A stretch of DNA of 64,000 bases from assembly GCF_016925675.1 (NCBI RefSeq), contig NZ_CP070506.1, positions 1,858,501 to 1,922,500 on the forward strand, written 5' to 3'. A program made the position numbers and the translations under genes. Origin of the DNA: Pseudomonas hygromyciniae. GTDB taxonomy: Bacteria > Pseudomonadota > Gammaproteobacteria > Pseudomonadales > Pseudomonadaceae. Below the pieces are notes generated by a model. That model had not been told where the DNA came from. It did not search any database and was given only the letters and a program-made list of their open reading frames with translations. This document shows, piece by piece, positions 7,248-16,285 of this stretch. How positions within the stretch are numbered: position 1 is the stretch's first letter; every line of letters starts with the position of its first letter.

Positions 7248-9122
7248 ATGAGTCACCCCTCGCAATTCACCTTGCTGCGCAAACGGCGCTTTCTGCCGTT
7301 CTTCATCACCCAGTCCCTGGGCGCGTTCAACGACAATATCTTCAAGCAGTCGTTGATCCTCGCCATTCTCTACAAGCTGGCCATCGAGGGCGACCGCTCG
7401 ATCTGGGTCAACCTCTGCGCCTTGTTGTTTATCCTGCCGTTCTTCCTGTTCTCGGCCCTGGCCGGGCAGTTTGGCGAGAAATTCAACAAGGATGCGTTGA
7501 TCCGCGCGATCAAGATCGGCGAGATCGTGATCATGGCCGTCGGCGCCGTGGGCTTTATGACCAACCACCTGGAACTGATGCTGCTGGCGCTGTTTGCCAT
7601 GGGCACCCATTCAGCGCTGTTTGGCCCGGTGAAGTACTCGATCATGCCGCAAGCCTTGCACGAAGAGGAATTGGTCGGCGGTAACGGCCTGGTGGAAATG
7701 GGCACGTTCCTGGCCATTCTCGCCGGGACCATCGGGGCCGGGGTCATGATGTCCTCTACCGACTACGCGCCTGTGGTCTCCACCGCGATTGTGGTGATTG
7801 CGGTCCTGGGCTACCTGGCCAGCCGGGGTATCCCACGCGCAGCGGCGTCCAGTCCAGAGATGCGCCTGGACTGGAATATCTTCAGCCAATCCTGGGCCAC
7901 CTTGCGCCTGGGCCTGGGACAAACGCCGGCCGTGTCGCGCTCGATTGTCGGCAACTCGTGGTTCTGGTTTGTCGGGGCGATCTACCTCACGCAAATCCCG
8001 GCCTACGCCAAAGAGTGGCTGTATGGCGATGAGACTGTCGTCACTTTGATCCTCACGGTGTTCTCGGTCGGTATCGCGTTGGGCTCGATGCTCTGCGAGA
8101 AACTTTCCGGGCGGAAGGTGGAAATCGGCCTGGTGCCCTTCGGATCGTTCGGCTTGACGGTGTTTGGCCTGTTGCTGTGGTGGCATTCCGGCGGCTTCCC
8201 TCAAAACGTCCAGGCCAATGACTGGCTGACGGTGTTGAGTTACAGCCAGGCCTGGTGGGTGTTGATCGATATCCTTGGCCTGGGGGTGTTTGGCGGTTTC
8301 TACATCGTGCCGCTGTATGCCTTGATCCAGTCACGCACGGCTGAAAACGAACGGGCGCGGGTGATTGCCGCCAACAACATTCTCAATGCGCTGTTCATGG
8401 TGGTCTCGGCGATTGTCACCATCGTGCTGTTGAGCGTGGCCAAGCTGTCGATCCCTGAGCTGTTTCTGGTGGTGTCGCTGCTTAATATCGCGGTCAACAC
8501 CTACATCTTCAGGATCGTGCCCGAGTTCACCATGCGCTTCATGATCTGGCTGCTCGGCCACTCCATGTACCGCGTGGAGCATCGCGACCTGCAACACATC
8601 CCGGACGAAGGCGCGGCGTTGCTGGTGTGCAACCATGTGTCGTTTGTCGATGCATTGCTGATTGGTGGCGCGGTGCGTCGCCCGATTCGCTTTGTGATGT
8701 ATTACAAGATCTACCGTTTGCCGGTGCTTAACTTTATCTTCCGCACGGCAGGGACGATTCCGATTGCCGGGCGCCATGAAGACCTGGAGATCTACGAAAA
8801 GGCCTTCCAGCGTATCAGCCAATACCTGAAGGACGGCGAGTTGGTATGCATCTTCCCGGAAGGCAAATTGACCGCCGACGGTGAGATGAACGAGTTCAAG
8901 AGTGGGGTGACGCGGATACTCGAGGAAACCCCGGTGCCGGTGATTCCCATGGCGTTGCAGGGGTTGTGGGGGAGCTTTTTCAGCCGCGATCCGAACAAGG
9001 GCATCTTTCACCGGATCTGGTCGCGGGTAACGTTGGTGGCGGGGCCGCCGTTGACGGTGGAGCAGGCGACGCCAGAAGCCTTGCAGGAACAAGTGCTGGC
9101 ATTGCGTGGCACGACCCTGTAG
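7248..9122 (+). CDS. MFS transporter fused to a PlsC-type lysophospholipid acyltransferase
   Basis: The protein has 624 residues and two parts. Residues 1-410 form a 12-helix MFS domain beginning 'RKRRFLPFFITQSLGAFNDN', which resembles LplT lysophospholipid flippases. Residues ~425-624 form a PlsC-type acyltransferase domain with the catalytic H-x4-D box 'NHVSFVD' and the acceptor-binding 'FPEGKLTADGE' motif. This fits the known LplT-Aas logic: flip lysophospholipid to the inner leaflet, then reacylate it. The AMP-binding acyl-ACP synthetase domain of Aas is absent, so acyl donor supply must differ. The TAG stop lies inside a REP repeat. Confidence 0.88.
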   Translation: MSHPSQFTLLRKRRFLPFFITQSLGAFNDNIFKQSLILAILYKLAIEGDRSIWVNLCALLFILPFFLFSALAGQFGEKFNKDALIRAIKIGEIVIMAVGAVGFMTNHLELMLLALFAMGTHSALFGPVKYSIMPQALHEEELVGGNGLVEMGTFLAILAGTIGAGVMMSSTDYAPVVSTAIVVIAVLGYLASRGIPRAAASSPEMRLDWNIFSQSWATLRLGLGQTPAVSRSIVGNSWFWFVGAIYLTQIPAYAKEWLYGDETVVTLILTVFSVGIALGSMLCEKLSGRKVEIGLVPFGSFGLTVFGLLLWWHSGGFPQNVQANDWLTVLSYSQAWWVLIDILGLGVFGGFYIVPLYALIQSRTAENERARVIAANNILNALFMVVSAIVTIVLLSVAKLSIPELFLVVSLLNIAVNTYIFRIVPEFTMRFMIWLLGHSMYRVEHRDLQHIPDEGAALLVCNHVSFVDALLIGGAVRRPIRFVMYYKIYRLPVLNFIFRTAGTIPIAGRHEDLEIYEKAFQRISQYLKDGELVCIFPEGKLTADGEMNEFKSGVTRILEETPVPVIPMALQGLWGSFFSRDPNKGIFHRIWSRVTLVAGPPLTVEQATPEALQEQVLALRGTTL

Positions 9123-9202
9123 GAGTCCGGCTTGCCGGCGATGGCGTCCGCAAATCCATTACGGGATTCAAGGGCCTCATCGCCGGCAAGCCGGCTCCTA
9201 CA
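9118..9202. repeat. REP-type inverted repeat pair
   Basis: TGTAGGAGTCCGGCTTGCCGG at the left pairs with CCGGCAAGCCGGCTCCTACA at the right, separated by ~35 bp. It lies between the convergent acyltransferase and SMR genes and supplies the acyltransferase stop codon (TAG at 9120-9122). Confidence 0.8.
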
Positions 9203-9208
9203 ACAGCA

Positions 9209-9523
9209 TCAGGCGCTGATCTTGAGACCAATCAGCCCGGCAATGATCAGCGCTACGCTGGCCAGCCGGAACAGCGCCATGGACTCCCCAAACAGGATAA
9301 TCCCGGCAATCACCGTGCCCACTGCACCGACCCCAGTCCAGATGGCATAGGCGGTACCCAGCGGTAATTCCTTCATGGCCAGCCCCAGCAGGCCGAGGCT
9401 GACGGCCATGGCCGCAATCGTCAGGGCGGTGGGTAGCGGCTTGCTGAAACCGTCGGTGTATTTCAGGCCGACGGCCCAGCCAACTTCAAACAGTCCGGCG
9501 AAAAACAGAATGACCCAGGACAT
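9209..9523 (-). CDS. sugE: SMR-family guanidinium exporter (SugE/Gdx type)
   Basis: A 104-residue small multidrug resistance protein with four transmembrane helices. The ATG at 9523 follows AAGGAAGG; a longer frame to 9571 would run through the riboswitch and is rejected. The conserved membrane glutamate is Glu13 in '[18 protein letters not shown]', and '[19 protein letters not shown]' is the SMR signature. In the Gdx subgroup these proteins are guanidinium/H+ antiporters working as antiparallel dimers. The guanidine-II riboswitch immediately upstream strongly supports guanidinium rather than general drug export. Confidence 0.92.
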   Translation of the reverse strand: MSWVILFFAGLFEVGWAVGLKYTDGFSKPLPTALTIAAMAVSLGLLGLAMKELPLGTAYAIWTGVGAVGTVIAGIILFGESMALFRLASVALIIAGLIGLKISA

Positions 9524-9529
9524 AAAGAC

Positions 9530-9596
9530 CTTCCTTTTAGAAGTGGGGTCGTCCCCGGATTGAATGCTCAACGCGTCGCGGGGTCGTCCCCGCGAA
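9530..9596 (-). promoter_or_regulatory. Guanidine-II (mini-ykkC) riboswitch
   Basis: Read on the minus strand there are two tandem hairpins, each with an ACGA tetraloop. P1 is CGCGGGG-ACGA-CCCCGCG (9594-9577), a perfect 7-bp stem. P2 is GGGG-ACGA-CCCC (9556-9545), extended weakly on each side. A 20-nt linker separates them, and the sugE Shine-Dalgarno AAGGAAGG follows P2 by a few bases. Twin ACGR-loop hairpins just before an SMR gene are the defining features of guanidine-II riboswitches, which release the ribosome-binding site when guanidinium binds. Confidence 0.9.
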
Positions 9597-9628
9597 GGTT
9601 GGTAGAGTGCCGAAAAGCCAGGACCCGA

Positions 9629-10585
9629 TCAAGTTTCGGCGAGGGCCTTGCGATCTTCCTTCTCGCTCATCCGGCGGAAATACGTCGACAACAACGCCCC
9701 GGAAATATTGTGCCAGACACTGAACAGCGCACTGGGCACCGCCGCCAGCGGTGAGAAGTGCGCACTGGCCAGTGCGGCCCCCAGCCCCGAGTTCTGCATG
9801 CCTACTTCCAGCGCCAGGGACTTGCGTTGAGCCAGCGGCAGCTTGAACACGCGGGCGGTGAAGTAACCGAGCAAGTAGCCGAAGCTGTTGTGCAGCATCA
9901 CCACCGCCATGATCAGCAGGCCCGATTCGGCAATCTTCGCCTGGCTCGCCGCGACCACGGCCGCGACGATAATCACGATGCTGACCACTGAGATCAGCGG
10001 CAACACCTCGATGGCATGCCGCACGCGCTCACCCAGCAGACGTTGCGCCAATACACCCAGCACGATAGGCAGCAACACCATTTGCAGGATCGACCAGAAC
10101 AGCTCCATGAACGACACCGGTAGCCATGCCGAAGCCAGCAGCCAAATCAGCATCGGCGTCAGCAGAGGGGCGAGGAGGGTGGTGATCGAAGAGATGGCCA
10201 CTGACAGCGCCAAGTCGCCACGGCCCAGCCAAGTCATGACGTTGGAAGAGGTGCCGCTAGGACAGCAGCCAACCAGAATAACGCCGACAGCGATTTCCGC
10301 TGGCAAGTTGAAGGTCTGGCACAGCAGCCAGGCCACGCTGGGCATGATCACAAATTGCGCGACCACGCCCAGGGCCACCCGCCATGGATGTCGCGACACC
10401 TCGGCGAAATCTTCAACTTTGAGGGTCAGGCCCATGCCAAACATCACCAGGCCCAGCAGCGGCACAATGGCGCTTTTCAGGCCGATAAACCAGCTGGGCT
10501 GAAGGAACGCGACCACGGCAAAGATCAGCACCCAGTAGGCGAAGGTATTGCCGACGAAACGGCTCAAGGCGGCGAGTGCGCGCAT
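9629..10585 (-). CDS. Bile acid:sodium symporter family protein
   Basis: A 318-residue, roughly ten-helix membrane protein. The ATG at 10585 (AAGGAC upstream) is preferred over the longer frame to 10627. Family marks include 'LVMFGMGLTLKVEDFAEV' near residue 45 and 'ILVGCCPSGTSSNVMTWLGRGDLALSVAIS' around residue 110, the sodium-binding crossover region of the BASS/ASBT fold, and 'ALEVGMQNSGLGAALA'. Bacterial members import organic acids with Na+. No neighbour indicates the substrate. Confidence 0.88.
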   Translation of the reverse strand: MRALAALSRFVGNTFAYWVLIFAVVAFLQPSWFIGLKSAIVPLLGLVMFGMGLTLKVEDFAEVSRHPWRVALGVVAQFVIMPSVAWLLCQTFNLPAEIAVGVILVGCCPSGTSSNVMTWLGRGDLALSVAISSITTLLAPLLTPMLIWLLASAWLPVSFMELFWSILQMVLLPIVLGVLAQRLLGERVRHAIEVLPLISVVSIVIIVAAVVAASQAKIAESGLLIMAVVMLHNSFGYLLGYFTARVFKLPLAQRKSLALEVGMQNSGLGAALASAHFSPLAAVPSALFSVWHNISGALLSTYFRRMSEKEDRKALAET

Positions 10586-10632
10586 GGTGATGTCCTTATT
10601 ATTAGAGTGCTGGGAGTGGTAACCCAATCAAC

Positions 10633-10721
10633 TGTAGGAGCAGGCTTGCCTGCGATGGCGGTGGATCAGCCGACAACTTTACAACTGACCTGCCGCTTTC
10701 GCAGGCAAGCCAGCTCCCACA
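10633..10721. repeat. REP-type inverted repeat pair
   Basis: TGTAGGAGCAGGCTTGCCTGCGA at the left pairs with TCGCAGGCAAGCCAGCTCCCACA-type sequence at the right. It separates the symporter gene from rdgC. Confidence 0.75.
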
Positions 10722-10735
10722 TTGACCGTGCCCGC

Positions 10736-11656
10736 TTAGATACCTTGCGGGGTCTCTTCACCGCCCAATGCTTCGACCAACGCCGGCAGGAAGTCGCCAA
10801 AGGTCAGCATCATCAGGGTGAAGCTGGCATCCAGTTGGCCCAAGGCTTCGTCGCCGCCGTCCTGTTCGGCCTGGTCTTGCAGCAGGTCTTCGAACTTCAG
10901 GCGCTTGACGGTCATTTTGTCATCGAGCATGAACGACAGCTTGTCCTGCCAGGCCAGGGACAGCTGGGTCACGACTTTGCCGGTGCTCAGGTGCAGTTGG
11001 ATTTCTTCGCCGGTCAGGTCCTGGCGCTTGCAGCGCACGATGCCGCCGTCTTCGTGGGTGTCGCGCAGTTCGCATTCGTCGAGGACGAAGAAGTCATCGG
11101 CTGGCTTCTGGGTGGTGACCCAGTCGGTCATGATGGCGGTTGGCGCGGTTTTTACGGTCAGCGGACGTACCGGCAGGGTGCCGATCACTTCCCGCAGGGT
11201 CGACAGCAGGTCTTCGGCGCGCTTGGGGCTGGCCGAGTTCACCAGGATCAGGCCCTGTTTAGGCGCGATGGCAGCAAAGGTCGACGAACGACGGATAAAG
11301 GCGCGTGGCAGGAAGGCCTGGATGATTTCATCCTTGATCTGATCCCGTTCCTTTTTGTAGACCTTGCGCATTTGCTCGGCTTCGATCTCTTCGACCTTTT
11401 CCTTTACTGCATCACGCACCACGCTGCCCGGCAGGATACGTTCTTCCTTGCGCGCAGCGATCAGCAGGAAGTCACCGCTGACGTGCACCAGGGGCGCGTC
11501 TTCACCTTTACCAAAAGGCGCGACGAAACCGTAAGTGGTCAACTCCTGGCTTGCACAAGGGCGCGCCGGTTTGGTGGCCATTGCAGTTTCCAACGCCTCG
11601 GCATCAACAGGCAGATCTTGGGTCAGGCGATAGATAAGCAGGTTCTTGAACCACAT
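10736..11656 (-). CDS. rdgC: Recombination-associated protein RdgC
   Basis: The protein has 306 residues, the usual RdgC length. The ATG at 11656 opens '[13 protein letters not shown]', the standard RdgC N-terminus; the eight extra residues of the longer frame are not expected. RdgC is a ring-forming, double-stranded DNA-binding dimer on the nucleoid that restrains RecA. Conserved blocks include 'GFVAPFG', '[21 protein letters not shown]' and '[19 protein letters not shown]'. It is monocistronic here. Confidence 0.95.
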   Translation of the reverse strand: MWFKNLLIYRLTQDLPVDAEALETAMATKPARPCASQELTTYGFVAPFGKGEDAPLVHVSGDFLLIAARKEERILPGSVVRDAVKEKVEEIEAEQMRKVYKKERDQIKDEIIQAFLPRAFIRRSSTFAAIAPKQGLILVNSASPKRAEDLLSTLREVIGTLPVRPLTVKTAPTAIMTDWVTTQKPADDFFVLDECELRDTHEDGGIVRCKRQDLTGEEIQLHLSTGKVVTQLSLAWQDKLSFMLDDKMTVKRLKFEDLLQDQAEQDGGDEALGQLDASFTLMMLTFGDFLPALVEALGGEETPQGI

Positions 11657-11766
11657 GGGGTGAGTCTCTCCTTTATACAAAGTGGGGCATTATTCTCTTG
11701 ATAAGGCCTGAGGCCAACCCTGCCTAAGCCATTGGAAGGGCTGAAAAAAAAGATTTAAGAAAGTGC

Positions 11767-11795
11767 TTGCCAGACTTATGGTCGCTCCGTAGAAT
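11767..11795 (+). promoter_or_regulatory. Sigma-70 promoter of the first tRNA cassette
   Basis: TTGCCA (11767-11772), a 17-bp spacer and TAGAAT (11790-11795) are followed by a GC-rich stretch GCGCGCC. The start would be near 11802, 14 bases before the mature tRNA-Val. The GC-rich discriminator is typical of stable-RNA promoters under stringent control. Confidence 0.7.
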
Positions 11796-11815
11796 GCGCG
11801 CCACACCGAAACGAA

Positions 11816-11891
11816 GGGTGATTAGCTCAGCTGGGAGAGCATCTGCCTTACAAGCAGAGGGTCGGCGGTTCGATCCCGTCATCACCCACCA
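11816..11891 (+). tRNA. tRNA-Val (TAC), copy 1
   Basis: A 76-nt cloverleaf with encoded CCA. The acceptor GGGTGAT pairs with ATCACCC, the D-arm is TAGCTCAGCTGGGAGAGC, and the anticodon loop CTTACAA holds TAC at 11849-11851. The T-arm contains GGTTCGATCC. The sequence is identical to the copy at 16471. Confidence 0.97.
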
Positions 11892-11910
11892 TTCGCTTCA
11901 TGTGTTACGC

Positions 11911-11987
11911 GCAGCGGTAGTTCAGTCGGTTAGAATACCGGCCTGTCACGCCGGGGGTCGCGGGTTCGAGTCCCGTCCGCTGCGCCA
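11911..11987 (+). tRNA. tRNA-Asp (GTC), copy 1
   Basis: A 77-nt tRNA with encoded CCA. The acceptor GCAGCGG pairs with CCGCTGC, and the anticodon GTC is at 11945-11947. It lies 19 bp after tRNA-Val in the same transcript and is identical to the copy at 16565. Confidence 0.97.
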
Positions 11988-12029
11988 TATTCGGTAACCT
12001 GGAACACTGAACGCCAGGTCACCACAAGA

Positions 12030-12055
12030 AGCCCGCTCATTGAGCGGGCTTTTTG
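12030..12055 (+). terminator. Terminator of tRNA cassette 1
   Basis: AGCCCGCTCA-t-TGAGCGGGCT followed by a T-run. It is the same hairpin as at 16684. Confidence 0.9.
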
Positions 12056-12081
12056 CTGTCTGGGGTTTACCTTTCTGCTTT

Positions 12082-12181
12082 TGTAGGAGCGAGCTTGCTC
12101 GCGAAGAACCTGAGGGCGCTGTGTTTATTCAGGATGCTCGCGTTATCGTTGGAGATTTTCGCGAGCAAGCTCGCTCCTACA
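12082..12181. repeat. REP-type inverted repeat pair
   Basis: TGTAGGAGCGAGCTTGCTCG (with CGAA following) pairs with its complement at 12158-12181. The arms are about 50 bp apart. Confidence 0.8.
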
Positions 12182-12192
12182 GGGATTGCGTT

Positions 12193-12236
12193 AAAAAAAC
12201 GCCCCCGGTCATTGCCGATGACCGGGGGCGTTTTTT
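12193..12236. terminator. Bidirectional terminator after the TonB receptor gene
   Basis: CGCCCCCGGTCAT (12200-12212) and ATGACCGGGGGCG (12218-12230) form a 13-bp GC-rich stem. An A-run lies at the left and a T-run at the right, so it works for the receptor gene on the minus strand and for the tRNA side on the plus strand. Confidence 0.9.
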
Positions 12237-12245
12237 ATTGGGCGC

Positions 12246-14684
12246 TTAAAAATCCCAGCGCGTGGTGACCATGAAGTTGCGCGGTTCACCGTAGGCGGCA
12301 GAGTTATAGAAGCCGATATTGGTGTAGTAGGACTTGTCGAAGATGTTATTGACGTTCAGCGTCGCCGAGAGGTTCTTGGTGACCTGGTAGCGGGTCATCA
12401 GGTCAACCAGCCAGTAGGCTTCCTGGGAGAACTCCTCATACCCGCCATGTGGGTTGTTGTAGATATCCTGCCAGCCCACGCTCTGCCAGCGCACGCCGCC
12501 GCCGACGGTCAATTTGTCGAGGTCGCCCTTGAGTTTGTAGGTGGTGTACAGCTTGACCTGGTCTTCTGGCTCGAACGTGGAAATCTTCAAGTCTTTGTCA
12601 TCGCGCACGATCTTGTGGGTATAGCCCGCTTGCAATTGCCAGCCAGGGGCAATCTCGCCGGACATTTCCACTTCGTAGCCCTTGGTCACCGCCTTGCTGC
12701 TTTTATAGGCGTAGTTGGACGGGATTGGCGTCTGGTTGTTGTACTCATCATCGGACAGCGCACGATTGGACTCGTGGATTTCAAAGTACGCCGCGCTGGC
12801 GTTTACCCGGCCGTCGAGGAAGTCGGCTTTCACCCCCAATTCCCAGTTCTGGCCTTCATCGGGCTCAAGCAGCTTGTTATCGCGGTCGCGGTTGTAGTTT
12901 TCCTGGGGCATGAAGATATCGGTATAGCTGGCATACACCGAGTAGGTGTCGTTCAGGTCGTAGACAGCACCGACATACGGCACGAAGCGCCCGGATTCAC
13001 GATAGTTGGGGTTGTAGCCGGTGACCTGGTAATTGACCACCCGACCGCCGAGCAGCAGCTTCAGGTCATCGGCCAGATTCAGGCGCGTGGTCACATAGGC
13101 GCCGGTCTGGCGCACGGTGTCGTCGGTCAGGGATTGGGCGTTACCCCAGTCCGGGAGGGTCGCGTGGCCATGCCAGTGATTGAAGTCGACGATGTTGGGG
13201 CTGAGGTTCCAATAGCCTTTACCTTTCCACTGCGAGGCGCTGATGGATCCGCCCAGCACCAGTTCATGTTCGCGGCCGCCCAGGCTGAACGGGCCACTGA
13301 CGTACAGGTCGGCGGAATCGCTGACCGTTTCCCCGGTGTATTTGCCCGAGGTCAACTGTGCGGTGCCGTCCGGCTGTGGCTGGTCGCCCTGGATCGAGCC
13401 CATCAGCGCGTGGTAACCGTTGATCTTGTGGTCCAGTTGCAGCTTGGTCACCCAGCCGTCACCCAGGTCATGTTCGAGCATGGCGAACACGGTGCGGGTG
13501 TATTGCTCCCAACTGCTCCATTCGGCGGCGTTGTTGAACGAGCGCTTGACCTTGTTGCGCTCGCCCTTGGAGTTGATCAGCGGGAAGCTGCCTGACCAGG
13601 AAGAGCCCTTGGGCAACGTGTCCTGGTAATCGCCGCCGACGGTCAGCAGGGTATCCGGTGACAGGTCGAACTCCATGATGCCGTAGTACGTCGGGCTCTT
13701 GCGCGAGTAGTGGTCCATGAACGAATGCTTGTCCTGGTAGGCGGCGACCGCCCGGCCGCGCACATTGCCGCTCTCGGTCAGCGGGCCGCTGACGTCCAGT
13801 TCGCTGCGATAGTTGTCCCAGGAACCGGCGCCGAGGGTGGCGTGCCCCTGGAAGTCAGCGGTGGGCTTCTTGCGCACCAGGTTGATCGTCGCGCCCAGGG
13901 AGCCGGCGCCGGTGAGCAGGCCGGTGGCGCCCTTGAGCACTTCGACACGGTCATAGATCGCCATGTCGCTGAGGGTGTTGCCCGCCGAATAGGCAACGTT
14001 GCGCGCCGTCGAAGGAATGCCGTCGTACTGGAAGTTATTGATCGAAAAACCACGGGCGTAGTAGTTGCTGCGTTCGCTGTCGAAGGCCGACACGGTGATG
14101 CCCGGGGTGTGGCGCATCACGTCGTCGACGTTGTTCAGGCCGAAGTCATCCATGTGCTGGCGCGTAACAACGCTGACGGACTGCGGGGTTTCCTTGGGGG
14201 TCAGCACCAGGCGCGTGGCGGTGGCGATGCTGCCGGGCGTGTACGAGCCGCTGTCTTCAGTGACGTTACCCAACTGATTGCCGGTGACCTGGGTCGGGCC
14301 CAGCTCCATGGTGCCGTCGCTGGCAGCGGGCGTGGGTTGCAGTGCATATACTTGGTTGCCCTTTACCGCGATGTAGCCGCTGCCTTGCAGCAACCGGTCG
14401 AAACCATCCTGGATGCCGTAGTTGCCTTGCAAACCCGGGCCCTTGAGGCCTTCCAGTTCCCGGGACTGGAACACAATCGCCACGCCCGCCTGCTGGGCAA
14501 AGCGGTTGAGCGAATTGCCCAGTGGCCCGGCGGGAATGTTGTAAGCCTGGGCGGCAGTGCTTGGCGTATCCGCCTGGGCCAGGTTGATGTGCAAGGCGCC
14601 AACGGTGGCGGCGAGCATTGCCAGGGAAAACGGTGCGCTTCTGAGCAGGCCAAAGCGCCCACGCGGGTAGGAAGGGGTGTGCAT
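12246..14684 (-). CDS. TonB-dependent ferric-siderophore receptor with N-terminal signalling domain
   Basis: An 812-residue outer-membrane transducer. Residues 1-38 are a signal sequence. About 45-115 form the STN signalling domain ('IPAGPLGNSLNRFAQQAG'). The plug domain follows, with 'TPKETPQSVSVVTRQHMDDF' and 'YDRVEVLKGATGLLTGAG'. The 22-strand barrel ends in the expected terminal phenylalanine ('TTRWDF'). The STN domain would contact the FecR-like protein encoded just upstream, making this a surface-signalling receptor that induces its own synthesis. It resembles the FpvA/FiuA/FoxA group; the siderophore is not determinable. It lies between duplicated tRNA cassettes. Confidence 0.92.
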   Translation of the reverse strand: MHTPSYPRGRFGLLRSAPFSLAMLAATVGALHINLAQADTPSTAAQAYNIPAGPLGNSLNRFAQQAGVAIVFQSRELEGLKGPGLQGNYGIQDGFDRLLQGSGYIAVKGNQVYALQPTPAASDGTMELGPTQVTGNQLGNVTEDSGSYTPGSIATATRLVLTPKETPQSVSVVTRQHMDDFGLNNVDDVMRHTPGITVSAFDSERSNYYARGFSINNFQYDGIPSTARNVAYSAGNTLSDMAIYDRVEVLKGATGLLTGAGSLGATINLVRKKPTADFQGHATLGAGSWDNYRSELDVSGPLTESGNVRGRAVAAYQDKHSFMDHYSRKSPTYYGIMEFDLSPDTLLTVGGDYQDTLPKGSSWSGSFPLINSKGERNKVKRSFNNAAEWSSWEQYTRTVFAMLEHDLGDGWVTKLQLDHKINGYHALMGSIQGDQPQPDGTAQLTSGKYTGETVSDSADLYVSGPFSLGGREHELVLGGSISASQWKGKGYWNLSPNIVDFNHWHGHATLPDWGNAQSLTDDTVRQTGAYVTTRLNLADDLKLLLGGRVVNYQVTGYNPNYRESGRFVPYVGAVYDLNDTYSVYASYTDIFMPQENYNRDRDNKLLEPDEGQNWELGVKADFLDGRVNASAAYFEIHESNRALSDDEYNNQTPIPSNYAYKSSKAVTKGYEVEMSGEIAPGWQLQAGYTHKIVRDDKDLKISTFEPEDQVKLYTTYKLKGDLDKLTVGGGVRWQSVGWQDIYNNPHGGYEEFSQEAYWLVDLMTRYQVTKNLSATLNVNNIFDKSYYTNIGFYNSAAYGEPRNFMVTTRWDF

Positions 14685-14762
14685 GGTGAAGGCAATCCTT
14701 TAGGTGTCGAATTACCTTGCTTGACGGGCAGCTGCGTAAAAACCGGAAGCAAATGCGAATAA

Positions 14763-15743
14763 TTATTTATTGGCGGTGTTGGCCGGGTTCACGATGACCA
14801 GCCAAGGGGTATAGGTTTGCACCGTTATCGGTAGGGTTTGCGCCAGCAGTTGCAGGGCATGGTCGCTGTCGTCCAGAGGGATCACGGCCGACACCCGCAG
14901 GCTTTGCAAGGCGGCACGGTCAAACTGCAGGCGGCCCGCGCGATGCCGGGCGATTTCATCCAGCACCTCGGGCAATGGCCGGTTTTCCACCACCAGTTGA
15001 TGGCGGCGCCAGGCTTCATTGATGCCCGCTGGGTCAATGCTACCGGTCAGGCGGACGCTGTTGGTACTGATCAGGGCCTGGGAGCCAGCGGCGACTTCCA
15101 GTCTCTGCCGCGCATCGGCGCTGTGGGCTGCCACGCGCGATTCGAGCATGCTCAGCACGGTGCTATCGCCTTCGCGCTTGACCACAAACCGCGTGCCCAG
15201 CGCGCGCATGCTGCCTTGGGCGGTCTGTACGATAAACGGTCGTGCCTGATCGTGGGCCACTTCCACCAGGATTTCGCCTTGCAGCAGTTCGATGCGCCGT
15301 TGCGTGGCGTCGAAATGCAGGTTGGCCGCACTGATGCCATTGAGGCTCAATGCCGAGCCGTCGGCCAGGCGCAGGGTCTGCCACTGGCCGGGGCCGTTTT
15401 GCACATCGGCCATCCAGCGCTGCGGATACGGACTGACCAGCAGCGCTGCCGCCGGTACCGCCAGGCTGCATGCCAGCAACAGGCTGCGCACTGCGCTTTT
15501 GCTGCGGCGCGATGGCTTATTGGCGAACGCCGCATTCAGCGCCGCCCGTGCCGGGGACTTTTCCCCGCGCAATGCCTGCATCCGCGCAATCACCGCTTCC
15601 ATGCGTGCGGCGGCTGCGGCGTAGTGCGGGCCTTGTTGTTTCCAACGCTCGAACGCCAGGCGCTGGGCTTGGCTCAGCTCACCTTCATGCAGACGCAGCA
15701 TCCACTCGGCGGCTTGTTCTTCGATCTGTTGGGCGTCGGGCAT
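14763..15743 (-). CDS. FecR-family sigma-factor regulator
   Basis: The protein has 326 residues. An N-terminal cytoplasmic DUF4880-type domain ('EEQAAEWMLRLHEGELSQAQRLAFERWKQ' region, residues 7-40) binds the sigma factor. A single membrane helix lies near residues 85-105 ('SLLLACSLAVPAAALLV'). The periplasmic FecR domain follows ('LRLADGSALSLNGISAANL', 'GEILVEVAHD'). It transmits the signal from the STN domain of the receptor to the FecI-like sigma factor. It starts 7 bp after the sigma gene and ends 78 bp before the receptor gene. Confidence 0.92.
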   Translation of the reverse strand: MPDAQQIEEQAAEWMLRLHEGELSQAQRLAFERWKQQGPHYAAAAARMEAVIARMQALRGEKSPARAALNAAFANKPSRRSKSAVRSLLLACSLAVPAAALLVSPYPQRWMADVQNGPGQWQTLRLADGSALSLNGISAANLHFDATQRRIELLQGEILVEVAHDQARPFIVQTAQGSMRALGTRFVVKREGDSTVLSMLESRVAAHSADARQRLEVAAGSQALISTNSVRLTGSIDPAGINEAWRRHQLVVENRPLPEVLDEIARHRAGRLQFDRAALQSLRVSAVIPLDDSDHALQLLAQTLPITVQTYTPWLVIVNPANTANK

Positions 15744-15750
15744 GGGGGGC

Positions 15751-16269
15751 TCAGGTGTCCATACTATGGCCGCAATGCACCAGGGCCTGGATCAGATATT
15801 TGCGTACCGTGCGCTCCGAGAGCTTGAGTTGCCGGGCGATCTGCTGTTGGGTCAGTTCTTCGAGGTAATAGAGGACAAAGGCCTGGCGCGAATACTCATG
15901 CATGCCTTCGAGAATAAACGCGATCTGTTCCAGGGCTTCAAGGGTCGTGTTGATCTGCTCCGGCGACTGGAACCCCTCAAGCGCGTCCACCGTCAGCGCC
16001 AGTTCTTGCAGATAGGCCTGTTCAATCTGTTTGCGCCGGGCCTGGTCGATGATCAGCCGCCGCGCGGTGGTGCTCAAGTAGGCCCTGGGTTCGCGGATCG
16101 TCGCCACGGATTCACGGGTGTTGAGGAGGCGCGTGAATGTGTCCTGCGCCAGGTCGGCAGCGTTTTGCCGGCAGCCCAGCTTGCGCCGCAGCCAGGTGAG
16201 TAGCCAGCCATGATGTTCGCTGTAGAGCTGGGTTATTTCCCTTTGGAATGGCGGTTCACCCACAGACAT
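15751..16269 (-). CDS. FecI-like extracytoplasmic-function sigma factor
   Basis: A 172-residue ECF sigma factor of the iron-starvation class. Region 2 contains 'ADLAQDTFTRLLNTRE' and 'EPRAYLSTTARRLIIDQARR', and region 4 contains 'LEELTQQQIARQLKLSERTVRKYLIQAL'. With the adjacent FecR-like protein and STN receptor it forms a cell-surface signalling unit that should transcribe the receptor gene. Upstream lies an A/T-rich candidate Fur site. The Shine-Dalgarno sequence is weak. Confidence 0.93.
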   Translation of the reverse strand: MSVGEPPFQREITQLYSEHHGWLLTWLRRKLGCRQNAADLAQDTFTRLLNTRESVATIREPRAYLSTTARRLIIDQARRKQIEQAYLQELALTVDALEGFQSPEQINTTLEALEQIAFILEGMHEYSRQAFVLYYLEELTQQQIARQLKLSERTVRKYLIQALVHCGHSMDT

Positions 16270-16285
16270 AGGCGTGGCCCAGGTG

